Shown here piece after piece: positions 10,171 through 22,251 of a DNA stretch of 64,000 nucleotides (position 1 is its first letter; each line of letters begins with the position of its first letter). The DNA is from Albugo candida (lineage: Eukaryota > Oomycota > Peronosporomycetes > Albuginales > Albuginaceae): assembly GCA_905220665.1 (NCBI GenBank), contig CAJNAR010000012.1, positions 62,001 to 126,000 on the forward strand, in the 5' to 3' direction. The notes under the pieces are model-generated. The model worked only from the letters and a program-made list of their open reading frames with translations. It searched no databases and was not told the DNA's origin. Made by a program: the position numbers and the translations under genes.

Positions 10171-12217
10171 AATACCTTTCCAAATCGGGAAAGCAACCTT
10201 CCCAATGGTCTTGGAGACGGTCCAGTCCTTGACCCGTACTCCAAATGGGAAAATTTTATCCTCCCTGCTGCGAGACCACGGCAATCCGGTCTTTGAAAGT
10301 TTACTGGAGAGCCGCTCCATCGCTCAGGTATCCAAAATGCCTGGGGGAGACATCAGGGTGAGGGTCACCACGGCAGATGCCTGCCAACAGTTGGAGTGTC
10401 AGGCGGTGACTATCCCCGGGGAGAAGTATTTTTTTCGGGAGTTTGATACTCTCCAAACAAAATACTACCTTGATGTCTTCGGCGTCGGCATGGAGGGAGA
10501 CCGGACCAATATTCTCCGCGCTCTTCACAAACTCGGGTGTCAAGTGGTGTATGACACCTTTAGCGAGACGGTTCCCACTAAAGAAGTGGTGATGTCGACA
10601 TGGAGAGTCTACTTTGGTTGTTCGACGTGTCCCCAACAACTGGTTAGAGTTGGTAAAGTGGTTGAAAAAATCGCTTACGACAAGTAGCTTTACCCAGTTC
10701 GGGGTAAGAATGCTCCTATTCCAACGGAAGGACCACGTTTTAGTTAACGTGGTCCTTACTGCTTGGATTTGGGTGCTGCATTAGCCTCGGGAACACGGCA
10801 GCAACCAACCGAAAACAAAAAGAACAACAACAACAAAAAACCAAACCCAACTCACACTCAACCTCAGCATCAACACAGAACAAAACCGCAACAAGAAAAA
10901 CAAAAACAAAAACAAAAACCACGCCAAAGACAGTCGCGGTGGTCCCACAAACGGTGGAGAAGCCAGTTCCCAGTCAGGAATTGGAGGCGAGGTGACCGGA
11001 GCGCAAAAATTCCGACCAAATTTCGTTGGAGCTCAACAGTCCTCCCTCTATCTCACCACCAGGGTCACCAAACTTATCACAGCCCACTCCCCCCATCCTA
11101 CATTTGGAAAGTCAATCATCTTCCCATCCACGGGTGGAGAAGGATGGGGACACATACATGCAGTTGGCGTGGACGCGAGGGAAGCGTAATCGGGCTGAGC
11201 CGTTCGACCAAGTGGTTTCCAATGCACCACCTCGTGCGCTCCCAACGTTGGCGACAAGCAATTACTTTGCTGTGCTCGCAAGCATGGAGGTGGAAGTCGA
11301 AGAATTTCAAGCGGTTGCCAATCCGGCGCATGGCAATCGCATTCAAATTATTCCCGTAAAAGCACGGATGCCAAAAAGAAATAGCCACTTCGAAAGAGGC
11401 GGCACACTTTTATAAGAGGCGTCATACAACGGTGGAAAAAGCAGAGCGACCAACTCGAATTGGTGAAATCGGAGAGCTCATGGAAGTGGATTCCAAAAAT
11501 GCACTCCACCAGATTCGACCGGACAAGCTGGTTCAAGCCGATGCGTGCATCCCTCATGTGCGTCGGCTGGTACAGTTTTGTACTAACCCGGACCAAATCA
11601 TCCGGGCAGCATTAGATCATTCCATCACCATGCATGGGGTGCTTATTTCATGCATGGAGTCGAATGATCCTGCGTTGGACGAAGTAGCACATCTACTTCT
11701 CATCAATCGCGTTTTTGCGGCGCATAATCTCGGCGAAGATGTCACATTCACGACGCGATGGAATCGCCACGTTGGTGGAAAAGTTCCCTCCAAGAGAGCT
11801 GTATTGTTCGAGAAAGTGATGCCTTGGTGGAAGTCAGTGCCAGACACTGTTCACGGTTTGACTCGGGCGACCAAAGCTCTCGCATTATTGGAATTGTTAT
11901 TTATGTCTACTGCCCCGACATTTTACGCAAACGATCACTGGATCCACTATCTCACCGGTAGACCAGTGATCCGGATTCCGGGTCACCATTGTCGTTTACT
12001 CCCCATCAATGTGCTTATCTTGTTCTTACGCTCCGATGTGGGCATAAAGTGTTGGTCGCAATGGTTTGGTGGTAAATGGCAAGGACTTCCCTGTGGCGAT
12101 ATCGGCGAGCTCTCAGTCAATCTCAGCTTTTTCCCTGAAGAAAAAGCAACACTTCACCTCTCACAACAAGATGGTGAAATGAGGTTGATTGCCGGTCCAC
12201 TTCAGCGTGAATGCTAA
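10171..12217 (+). pseudogene. LINE ORF1 (nucleic-acid-binding protein), truncated and frameshifted
   Basis: The N-terminal ~150 residues are missing because the element is 5'-truncated. Blocks shared with the full-length ORF1 are FPMVLETVQS and PNGKILSSLLRDHGNPVF (10200-10290), a conserved middle up to 10687 ending just before a premature TAG, a low-complexity Gln/Lys/Asn-rich linker (10800-10930), and a C-terminal block ending GPLQREC at 12217. Frames change near 10690, 10990 and 11400. In LINEs of this layout ORF1 coats the RNA; no zinc knuckle is visible in this part, so that role is from family position only. Confidence 0.75.
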
Positions 12218-15200
12218 GGGCTCCTCGATTATTTCAACGTGGAACAATATATCAGCACTCACGGTGAATGTTAATGGAATTCATAAAAGTGGTCACGACC
12301 ACATCCTATCACAACACTCCATTTTTTGTGTTCAAGAAACCAAGTTTCACGATCACAACCAACTGGACTCCTTCCAGTTTTTATTATCCTCAAAAATGCA
12401 GCACAAAATGTTTGTCAATGATCACAACAGTGCATTTCTATATCCGACTCACAACCGCAATGGCGGCGTCATGACAATTCTTCGTTCGGACTTTCCCGGT
12501 TATGAAACAGCTGAAGAACTCACCGATCGAAGCATTCGAAATCGTTATTTGGTTTTGCGTCTTCTCATTCACGATGCACCGGTGTATATTCACAATGTAT
12601 ATGCACCACTCAAGGCCGAGGAACGAGTGGGTTTTTATGAGTTATTGCTTTCCAACACTTTCGAATCGACCGCAACACATATCGTATTTGGCGATTTCAA
12701 CACACCACTCGATCCAGCTATCGATGCTTCGAGTGGAACAATTCGACACGAACCAAGTCGATTAGCGTGTTTAGAATGGCTTTCACAGTTGGGTGTGGTA
12801 GACGCTTGGCGAATCCAACATCCGAATGAAAAAGTATTTACAGGACCATTACCGCGCAAGAATCGACTAGATTATATCTGCATGTCGGAAGAGCTATTCA
12901 ATATGGTATACAAAACCTCTGAGTATTTTCGTCCAAGACATGCGGGAGATCATCTGGCACAAAAAGTAACTTTTGCAAATCCAACTCAATCACCCGGTCG
13001 AGGATATTGGAAATGTTCATTACGACTATTTGAATATCCTAAAGTTGTCGAAGCAATCAATTTGGTGCTCGAACAGTTGCGGACAACTTCGAATCCCGGT
13101 AAAATGTGGGAAAGTTGGAAGTCGAAAATCAAGAAACAGCTTCAAGGAATCGAAAAAAAGGTTGCAAAAGATAACCGACGTGATGTTGAGTCTAGTCAGC
13201 GTGTTTTGGAAGTCGCAGCAGCTCTATTTCACATTCAAGACATTGATAAGTCACGGTATTTTTACGAATCGAGTCTCCAACATTTTAGAATTTTTTTTCA
13301 GTCGAAAACAATGCGAAATACAACTAAGATGAAAGTTTCGACCATCACGTGAAGCATATGGAGAACTCTTCCAAGAATTTTTTTCGCCCTCCGAATAGTT
13401 CTTGTCGTCGCGTGCCGATCGAACATGTCATCAGAAATGTGGTACCGTGACATCGAACCCGAGGGAGATTATTGACAAATTCAGAGATCATTGGGGTGGT
13501 GTCATGGGCTCTCTTTATAGCTCAGAGACCGACTCAAATGTTCCATGTGCAAGAAAGCAAAAAAAGTTGCTCGATTCGATTCACGTTTCTCTTGCCTCAG
13601 CAGAGCAAGACCGTCTCTCAACTCCCTTAAGTACGACCGAGATGGCGGAAGCGATCAAGCACATGCGGAGTAGTTCTTCTCCAGGTATGGATGGACTACC
13701 AGCTGCATTTTATCAGCTTGATCCGGAAACGTTTGGCGAGTGTCTGAAGATCGTGTTCGAATATCAGCTGGACAGAGGAATTTTACTTCGATCACAACGT
13801 CACTCAGCAATCACACTTTTATACAAGAAAGGATCACGAGGTGATCCTGGCAATCATCGACCGATCGCACTACTTTGCGTTGATGTGAAAGTACTTTCAA
13901 AAGTGTTGGCGTATCGATTGCAACGTTTTTTGCCAAAATTGATCCATCAAGATCAAAAAGCATTTGTGCGCGGAAGGTCAATGCATCATCATATTCGACA
14001 TCTCACCGACATCCAAGACTTGGTCACTCGTCGTGGTGATGAAGTTTATGCGACTTCTCTCGACTTTGAGAAAGCTTATGATCGAGTCAATTGGACGTAC
14101 ATGTTTCGCGTTTTGGAAAAAATGGGCGTTGGAAAAAGTTTCATCGACTGGGTTCGTCTTTTGTACAATAACACAAAGGCGCAGTTGATGATTAATGGAA
14201 ATATCACAACGTCCATTACACCACAACGTGGAGTGAAACAAGGCGATCCTCTCTCAGCATTACTTTTTCTGATGACGATCGAACCTTTGGGAAATCTACT
14301 TCGCAACATGAAGAACATGGCATTTGGATTAATGGCACGATTGTCGCAACTGGACTATTTTTTGCGGACGATTCGACATTGCTTTCAGAGACACCAAATG
14401 GTGTTTTGACGCAACTCGAACTCGTCCAAGTCTATTGCGATGGATCGGGTGCGAAACTCAACTTGATTAAATCATCTTTGCTCTCGTTGAATCGGACCAT
14501 GCCGTGTCCACGTATTCCCAATTTGACCATAATGGGTCCGGCGGATTCGGTCAAGTATTTGGGTATTCCGTTCAGCCAGAAACCAACTCACTCGATGGTT
14601 ATTTCAACTCTCGACAAGCGTTTTTACGATGGGTTTGGTGTATGGTTTCGACGAGCACGAACTGTTCGTTGTCGACTACTGGTTGCGCAGACGATGATTT
14701 TATCACGTTTGTGGCATTACACGATGCACGTGGACATACCAGCAGTGACTATTCGACAGTGGCAATCAATGTTAAATCGATTTGTGCTTGGTGGGAAACA
14801 CAAAAAAGATTCAAAACATGTTCACCTACTCAGCAAAGAATTTTTATATCTTCGCCGACAAGATGGTGGACTACAAGTTCCTTTTTTGGTGGGACGACTA
14901 AAGCTCTACGTATTCAATTCCTTCAGCACTTCGCATCCGATGCGTCAACAAGTATTCCTGCGAATTGGACAACTGCTTCGACGGAATTATTACAGCTTAT
15001 CCAACCTTCCTTTGGACCACACAGGCCGAAGGATACATTCACCATCGCACCAAATCGACATGGGAAAATGATTTAAATGGGAGAGCATGTCGTCGTGGTG
15101 GAAACACGCATTTGAAGTGTGGCATCAGATGGATTGGAGCATTTCAATATCAGATTTGAATGTTTCACAACGCCGTCAGTATTACATGGAACAACCGCTC

Positions 15201-15868
15201 TGGTTTCACTGCGAACAAAAATTACATTACGAAGCTGCTACTCGTAACCCGAATACGCAGAACGTTTGGTACAATCTTGGTATGGCGGACGAACCACATC
15301 GCACATTTCGAAAAACGTTTGCTACGCTTTTCGAGATTCGCAGCCTGCAAGACTTTTTTCGAGAAAACGACACATGGCCAACGAAGGAAGATTTCGTCGC
15401 CAACAATTACAACGACGAAGAGCTAAACGCCTCGGCTATGGCTGGAGAAAAGTTGCTGAGTCGACATTACAATGAAATCACTCAGATTCTCCATCATATC
15501 CACTTGACGATTGGTCTCATCACTTGGATTACACCAACCACAAGTGGCAGATCATTTTATGTGGGAGTAAAAAGCAAGGAACGGAAACATTATTTTCCCT
15601 CTATTCCACGCTCACAACTCTCACGAATCGTCTGGAAACCTCCCGAACCAACCAAGAGTCATCCGATGTCGACACATTGGTCATCACGGGAGAGATCGGA
15701 CGCACTGGATTCCGAACGAGTTCGAACTTTTATGGCTACATCACGACATCTTTGGAAACGTGTATTACCAGTTTTCGAAAATTTACAGTTTCGTCTAGCC
15801 TTTCGAATGTTGCCAGTTCGATCTCGTTTCTGGTTCTTGAAGGATATTCAGCCCGACATTATATTGTG

Positions 15869-16448
15869 TTTTCAAGGATTTCATCACACTGTTTTATCTG
15901 GTTCTTTAACTACCTTCCTTATCCTATCATGAGCCCGTGACCGTGTGAATATCACTTAAGTCTGACTTCAAACCTAGGGAGGCAGATATTTTCCAAGCTT
16001 ATTGCTTGGGTGGGCTCAAACCGCTGCCCACACTGCCGGGGATCGAACCAACGACCTCCAGCAGGGGGTCCGTGCGCTCAAGTGTATAACCGACTGAGCT
16101 GGGTACGGGACCCCGTCGGGGGGCCTAGCGGTTAGTACACATGTGTTCCGACCTTGTGTACCCCGGTTCGAATCCCGGCGGTGGCAAAAGGGCTGCGATG
16201 GGGCCCCTCGGCGGAGGCAAAGATTCCTCCACGTAAATATCAACCTACTCAATGAAGATATGGACGTGTCAAGACCGCTGGCAACTACACCAGAAAATAA
16301 CTGTACAGGAGTTGGACCGGGCTCTTCAGAGCGTTACATACTAGTGATTAGAATAGAGTAGATAACCACCAAACTGTAGTAACAGAAAGGTGTCTAAATA
16401 AAAGTACTACGGGCAAACACCCTTAACTGAGCTGGGTACGGAACCCCT
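15869..16448 (-). mobile_element. SINE family B, copy 2, inserted in LINE ORF2 and carrying SINE-A
   Basis: It is inserted in the LINE tail. The target duplication cccgacattatattgtg (15852-15868) and ccgacattatattgtg (16449-16464) restores the LINE sequence exactly. On the minus strand the B-box is ggttcgatccc (16038-16048 on the plus strand as ggggatcgaacc) and the 3' end is gaaatccttgaaaa. Without SINE-A it is about 245 bp. Confidence 0.9.
16111..16425 (+). mobile_element. SINE family A, copy 2 (tRNA-derived), inside SINE-B copy 2
   Basis: The tRNA-like head has A-box tagcggttagtac at 16126-16138 and a perfect B-box ggttcgaatcc at 16165-16175. The tail ends aaacacccttaa. The flanking duplication is actgagctgggtacggga (16093-16110) and actgagctgggtacggaa (16426-16443). 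It sits at exactly the same SINE-B position as copy 1 at 9751-10065. It is 315 bp with no reading frame of interest, so it is not a functional tRNA gene. Confidence 0.9.
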
Positions 16449-17300
16449 CCGACATTATATTGTGCACGCAGCCTTCGTGTGGGGCAGTGGACTCCGATCA
16501 ACATCTCTTTCTAGAGTGCGATCACACGGCACAGTTATGGGGGGAGTTACTCCCTAGTTGGTATCAGTTTTTCTCCTCTCGACCACGTTGGACGCATATT
16601 GCTTGTGCAATCGTACCAACACTACGGTCGGATTGGAAAGATTATCAGCAAATTATATCGGATTTATGGCTTGCATTGCAAGCGGTGACACTGCACTTCG
16701 TCTTGACAGATCGGAATCGTCGTTTGTTCGATCATCGATCAGCAACTCCGACAGTTCCAGCACTTTCCGTGATCTGCACCACGTTTAGTGCGCACGTTCG
16801 GTACTTTCGAAGACAGTGTTACGACCAAGAGGAGCGCATTCGGCTTGCAAAGGTACTGGATCAACTCGCAACACAAGGATCATTTGGTAAATTTTTCAGA
16901 AGCCGAAGATCTTTACTGCGGGTCCGGCACAAACAAGTCAAAACGCAAGTGCAACTCGGATCCTAGTCCTAGTTGGATGGCATTGTTCCGCCTAGTGTGG
17001 CGCACACCAATTGGCAAATCACGGTACTTTTGGACCAGTTTACGGCAATATATGTTATTTAAGATCGCCTAGGCAACTAGAGAAGTCAGTTAGTCTAATT
17101 CTAGTAATATAAACACCTTCAACTGGGCAGTGGTTTGAGCCCACCCAAGCAATAAGCTTTGAAAATGTCTGCCTCCCTAGGTTTGAAGTCAGACTTGAGT
17201 GATGTTCACACGGTCAGGGGCTCATGATAGTATAAGGAAGGTAGTTAAGAAACCAGATATACAGTGTAATGAAATCCTTGACAAAGTAAGCTGTTAGTGT

Positions 17301-19444
17301 CAATACCCGGAGCTAGCGGTTAATTTACCCGAGTATGAGGTGGAGGAGGCATTCCTCGATCTATATTGCTTTTTGTCCTGCTCAAACATATACCAGATGC
17401 ACCAGAGGAGATCGTGATACTAGAGTCTCTCACATCTTCTAATAAACGCATCTGAGACGGTCATACAAACTCTCACCATGGTTTTCCCTCCGTCGGCTCC
17501 ACTGATTCCTAATCCCGAGAACGATATTCGGTTTCTATAGCCATCGGAATCTTGTTGAAAGTGTGCTTTTACAGAGATTGTATACGAGTGCTCCCTAGTA
17601 ACCGAGTTGCTAAGTGAGACTCACTTCGCAATTTCACACTATGGGCACTTGTATGCGTTACTCAATGCAAATAAACTTTGCATCATAGATTCTAGCTGTG
17701 ACGCTTTATTACTACTTTGTGCAACAATAGCACTACAAAAATCTGTTCCCCCACATTCAATCAGTATAGCAACTTGAGTTACGTTTTTTATGCCCAACTT
17801 TTCTCATCCTGCTTAATTATCAATCGGAAAAGCATAAGGGCTTCATATCAAGACAAACTATCAGCGCTTGCTGCCCAGTGATTGCTAACATGCCTTATTT
17901 GCTCTACTTCATAGATAATGGAAACTGGTGTGAAAAGGCAAAAGGCAAAATGGTCAGAAAAACTTTCGAAGAGCCGATGTAGCTTGGCCTTGTATCATGA
18001 CATTATAGCGGGTCTCGCCAAAAATGATACAGCAGCCCCAATTTTTTCTTGAGGCTACGATCAGAAAAAAGGTACAAATCTGCGAAAAAGCTCTACTCTG
18101 GCATCTTTGCTCGGTAATAAATATCCTATTCAGGCTCTGTTTTTCTCGCTTGCTTGAATGTTATGTTGTGTAGCAACTACAGCCCTTATTAAATAACTTG
18201 AAAAGTGTGGACAAGCGTGAATTCAGCAATCTTCAGAGCTTAGTATCGTAGGAAAGGAATAGAAGGTGGCGTCAGGTCAGCCATTCATCTTTAAAGCACC
18301 ATGAACTCGGCATTATATTGTCACGATCAAGAATTCTAGCCTACAACTGCGTTTTTATTCTACTCGAGTTTTTTTGGTGTACTTTTCTCAGACATCATGC
18401 ATTGTTCAAGGCGACGACAGCAGACGATGGACGCGATGCGAATGGTCAAGCCATAATAAAATGTTTAATACATTTAAATGCTTTTGTAACTAGCCATGAT
18501 GCTTGGGCACTTTGAAATGCATAATTTATAAAAATCTACAAATGTTTTGTTCTTTTACAGCGCAGCAAAGATTTTTCCAGTTTGGCTTCCAAATGACACC
18601 ACATATCGACGTTTCGATAAGTTTACACGCATACGATGTCGCGGTTGTGTTCTTGTACAAACTTACAAACCCGTCCAGGTGTTATTTCTGAATAATTTTC
18701 CGGCCGGGTCAACTTTAATTTTGTAGCCATGACACAGTGATACCGAAGACACTTTCCAATGTGAAATTGTACAAGTTATGTACGCTATTCGGAATGTGAG
18801 CACTATAGGCTGCGGAACACCACTCAAAATGAAAGCAACGATGCTATAGGGTCAGCTGTCACAATCAAGAGCATCACTAATCGCATATAAAACCAAGGCT
18901 GGGCTACAAAATTGCTGAATGTCAGCAATGATGCATAATTTTGCGAAATGCTCCATCAGTGCTTTATTTATGTGCTATACTAGAGTCCGATACTAAATTT
19001 CACATAGCTCGAATTCAGGGTTAATTGCGACTCACTGAAGTACATCTTAAAAAATCTTCATGCGTCTTCATAAAATCTGCCGATTTGCTGCCCAGATTTT
19101 AATTGCTTTGGCGCGAAGCAGGCACATTTCCTCATTTTTGCTATTCCTTTTAGCGACACTAACTAGATGATTCATCTGTTAGCCACCTTCTTTAGACATC
19201 GCACACACGTAGCCGAACGATAGTGCAACTTCTCTCTCAACATTTACATCACAATTGCTACGACCGATCGCTTTTCGAACAATCTCTTTTACAAAATAAC
19301 GTAGCTTCTCTACTTCTGTTTAATGCTCAAAGACGAGGTATCAGTCAGTGAATTGTGGAAGAGCTCTACTAAACTAGCTCAAAGGCAATATTTCTTCGCT
19401 CGCAAACGACTGTAATAAAAATGTGCTTTCAATGGGCTCAAAGT
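17301..19444. repeat. Segmental duplication, copy 1 (right part), otherwise no gene
   Basis: 17366-17420 matches 39152-39200 (gcttt..tgtcctgct), 17980-18015 matches 39700-39740 (gtagcttgg...catgatat) and 18215-18245 matches 39915-39945 (aattcagcaatct), in order. Beyond about 18300 the similarity fades. No coding frame, tRNA or transposon end is supportable. Confidence 0.55.
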
Positions 19445-19640
19445 TCATACACACAATGTCGATGCAAGTAACGCCCTTGTTGATGCACGCAAATGCCGAC
19501 ATGTAGCCTGACAAATTACATGAGCATCAGAAAAGTATACAAGTTTCGTCCATTTCAATGCATTCTTTTTCGACTGCCTTCTAGAACTTTGGATTCGACT
19601 TCCATAGACACTATAATTTGAAGAATTGTACGAGGGAGTC
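19445..19640 (-). pseudogene. Possible C-terminal remnant of the secreted-protein family
   Basis: A 65-codon frame contains NYSVYGSRIQSSRR followed by KKNALKW. Its spacing of NY, RI and a Lys pair resembles the C-terminal end of the copy at 40424-40530 (NYKHFRDRIPDW followed by KKKRK). Upstream frames on this strand (20280-19640) are full of stops. The assignment rests on one short block and on its position relative to the segmental duplication. Confidence 0.3.
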
Positions 19641-21739
19641 ATAAGTGCTGATAAAAGTTTGGTTTATATAGACGAATGCGCTGCTTGCATAACCGACAAA
19701 ATTATTGAATTATTTTCATGGGTCCATTTTCTCGCTTTGGTGGGGTACTGTAATCCTTTTGAGCTAGTTTTTTGTGAAATCCTTTCTGTAGTCTCAAATG
19801 GTATCAACCTTCATGCTCATGTTCGTTAGCAGATGGAAAATGTACTCATTATTGAAGGATAAAAAACGTGACTTGACATTTAAATCAGGCTCTTTGCATC
19901 GTTTCGACTGAAAAAGTCTGCTCGTGGAGCCCGAATTTAAAGGAGAAATTATCGATTGCACTTGTAATTGTGTAAACTATCTTGCCTAAAAGGAAGAAAT
20001 AGCACCTGTCATCCCAGCTCAAGGACACGTGTTCTCACTTTAGTGCATATGATCCCTATCGCCACCGTAATCACGCTTGCAATGAAGCAATGACACTAGA
20101 ATCTCTAGAATTTCATCCTTATGCTGCATGTATCTCAAGAACAAACGATAGAGGAAGCTTATCGAGGCAGACGAATGCAAGCGATATAGCGCATGGTATT
20201 TTTACAGGGAGAGGACATACAGCCAAATGCAATATCCGGGTCGAACGCATCAGTCACGACTACATACTCATGCATTGAGACTAATAATAAATTCTTCATC
20301 AGCACGAGTCTTGCCGCTCCTGTCTCCTTCTAAATGTGCCGTTATCGCATGTGAGCCATTTCTGAAGGTTGTGGAGCCACTTCGCAAACACACCTCATTG
20401 CAATTCCGTTTTTTTTAGCAGATTTGACAAATCGTTTTTTTCATAGATCTGTACAAAACGCAATGAAAACCAACCAAGAGATACTGAAGCTTGACTTCGT
20501 TTGTTCTGTCAGAGGATCAGAGATATGATACATGAATTACTTACAGGATCGTTCTATATCGGTTCTGGTGCAAACATATAATAGCAACCCTCAGCGAAGT
20601 GGAGACGTGAGTGCATATATTTATACAATATGAAGCATCAAGTCCAATTCTTTACATTCTGTCCGATTAATCCGTTTAACCCTCGAAAATTCGTCGTAAC
20701 ATCGAGATGCATTAATGTTCAAAGCTTCTGATCTAGTAGATCAAACTCCTCGGAGTGCTAAGCGCCCCCTCAAATTGCTTTCCATTTTCGAGAGTGTGTA
20801 TTGATGACGACGCCGAGTATTACACAGCTTTATTGGATTACAATTGCGTGCGAAAGATTTGGAAATATCGCTTCTGCTTGAACCGGCTTTTTTGGTTGCA
20901 GGCTCACCTTCGATTTACTTTTTTGCATCGAAAGAAATTGAGAATGCGGTTTGATGATTTGATGAAATCTGATTTCTTCTCAAATCTTCTTTGTTCCTTG
21001 AATAGGTTCCGCCACTCAACTCCGTAAAGAGGAATTTTTGCATTGAATTGTGTGCACAAGTTTGCCTCAGGCGGCTCTTCGGTCTGTGGTCAGCGGTACA
21101 AGCGCATCTTTGGTGCCGGCTCGATGAGTACCTTCAAGGTGCTTTTGGGCGTACTTTGATGCGCGCTCATCACTGGCGCGATGAAACCTCTTTTGAATTC
21201 ATTGCTTCTGTTTCTTCAATTTCTGATTGAATTTTTCCACTCCCTTGCGCGTGTACACGAAAAAATTTCAAGTAGATAATTCTTCACGAGAGGTGGGCGA
21301 ATACTTAGAATAACAGTATTTTGAAGGTTAAAACGTTAATGTAAGTAGTATGATCAGGGCTGTGTGAATATTGGAATAACAGTCCAGTAAGCCATTGTTA
21401 AAAATCAAGCAGATGATCTCATACGACATTAATCTTTCCGGACGCGCGATAACGGTTCTACCGACACACTTCCGACATCTCCGACTGCTTCCTTGATGGC
21501 AGTCCAGCGGTGATGACGTCATCCAAACGCTACAAAGCAATGTACATTAACAGGCACCGCACTTACATTAAATCCCCATCTAAATGTACCGATTTTTGTC
21601 TTGCTGGATGTCGGCTCCAATCAAAAGACCGCCTTCTCCGTGATCTTTGACTTCTTTTCACTTGCTTACGCACGGTACAATAATTCCGTATGATTGATTG
21701 ATTGTAAGCAATAGCCACCAACACCACGAGCGTACGGCG
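19641..21739. other. No supportable gene
   Basis: Short frames occur on both strands, the longest 90 codons at 20755-21027 (+), with no domain, repeat or second copy in the window. The stretch 21048-21230 is more G+C-rich than its surroundings, but no family can be named from any of its six frames. Confidence 0.5.
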
Positions 21740-21893
21740 TCCGGAAACATTGCACGACTTCCGCTGCGATAAATTCTATACTGAAAGGCTCAGCTGGCTC
21801 TGCACGTCCAGTACTATGTTACTTTTACGATGAAACTTCTGCATTGAATACTGCACAAACTGTTAGAAAGACGAGCTCCGACGCAGTCATGGC
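21740..21893 (-). pseudogene. Degraded small ORF linked to the 490-aa secreted-protein gene
   Basis: From an ATG at 21893 a hydrophobic start (residues 1-19, LVFLTVCAVF core) reads as a signal peptide. It is followed at once by a stop, then, in the same direction, by a segment with AEPAEPFSIEFIAAEVV. That matches AEPIEPFSSKCIATEVV in the small ORF at 3701-3898. Both lie just downstream of a copy of the large gene, so large and small were duplicated as a unit. This copy is broken by an in-frame stop and a missing Cys. Confidence 0.5.
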
Positions 21894-22251
21894 TTCTCCT
21901 CTTGTATAGAAAAAAGGTAAAAGTTGATATATTTGCCAGTCGTTCCAAACCCTAAGGGCTTGCATATTTAAGCTTGCCGATATGTTGAAATGATGGCACG
22001 CATCATTCTCCTTCGGTATCCGCGTACGCAAACATCAACGTCAGTCGATTTTCAATAATAATTATACAAGCTCCATCCCAGCAGCTTCCAAGTTACGGAT
22101 ACGCGACGTTCCATATTCAAGTGTCTACAGATACTTCCTAGAATAAAGAATAGTCATTTTATCTGAAAGCAAGAAATCGCTTGATAAATGGTTATGATTA
22201 TAGACGTTGGAATTTAAAAAAGATCAAACATCGTAGTGGTCAGTATGGCAT

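Larger units (their letters stand above)
12203..16966 (+). pseudogene. LINE ORF2 (AP endonuclease and reverse transcriptase), broken
   Basis: It starts in the frame overlapping the end of ORF1. The endonuclease (12240-12975) keeps CVQETKFHD, NVYAP, FGDFNTPLDP, LDYICM and GDH, the usual catalytic and structural residues of the APE fold. The reverse transcriptase keeps PGMDGLPAAFY, LDFEKAYDRVNW with the first Asp, QRGVKQGDPLSALLF and KYLGIPF. A one-base loss near 14305 shifts the frame before FADD, so the catalytic Asp pair is out of frame. Other breaks lie near 13350 and 15930. The SINE insertion at 15869-16448 separates the last ~170 codons, which carry the CCHC-type tail (16460-16520). Confidence 0.85.
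10167..17124 (+). mobile_element. LINE (APE-RT-CCHC type), copy 1, 5'-truncated, inside SINE-B
   Basis: It begins within ORF1 at a position equal to residue ~153 of the full-length copy and ends with the shared 3' end caccttcaact. The flanking target duplication is gggcagtggtttaag (10152-10166) and gggcagtggtttgag (17125-17139), both inside the host SINE-B. The element carries broken ORF1 and ORF2 and is itself split by a SINE-B/SINE-A pair at 15869-16448. Confidence 0.9.
9730..17284 (+). mobile_element. SINE family B, copy 1, split by SINE-A and by a LINE
   Basis: The tRNA-derived head (A-box-like cagctcagtcggttaagcac at 10081-10100, B-box agttcgatccc at 10132-10142) and the tail (17125-17284, ending aaatccttgacaa) belong to one element. 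It is flanked by a 16-bp target duplication, agtaagcagtaagtgt at 9714-9729 and agtaagctgttagtgt at 17285-17300 (14 of 16). With the two inserts removed the element is about 245 bp. The first insert is SINE-A (9751-10065), the second the LINE (10167-17124). Confidence 0.85.

Noticed and set aside
16121..16190. tRNA gene (perfect B-box, good A-box)
   Set aside because: The same sequence recurs at 9980-10060 with the same non-tRNA 3' part, and both are bounded by target duplications. It is the head of a SINE, not a functional tRNA gene.
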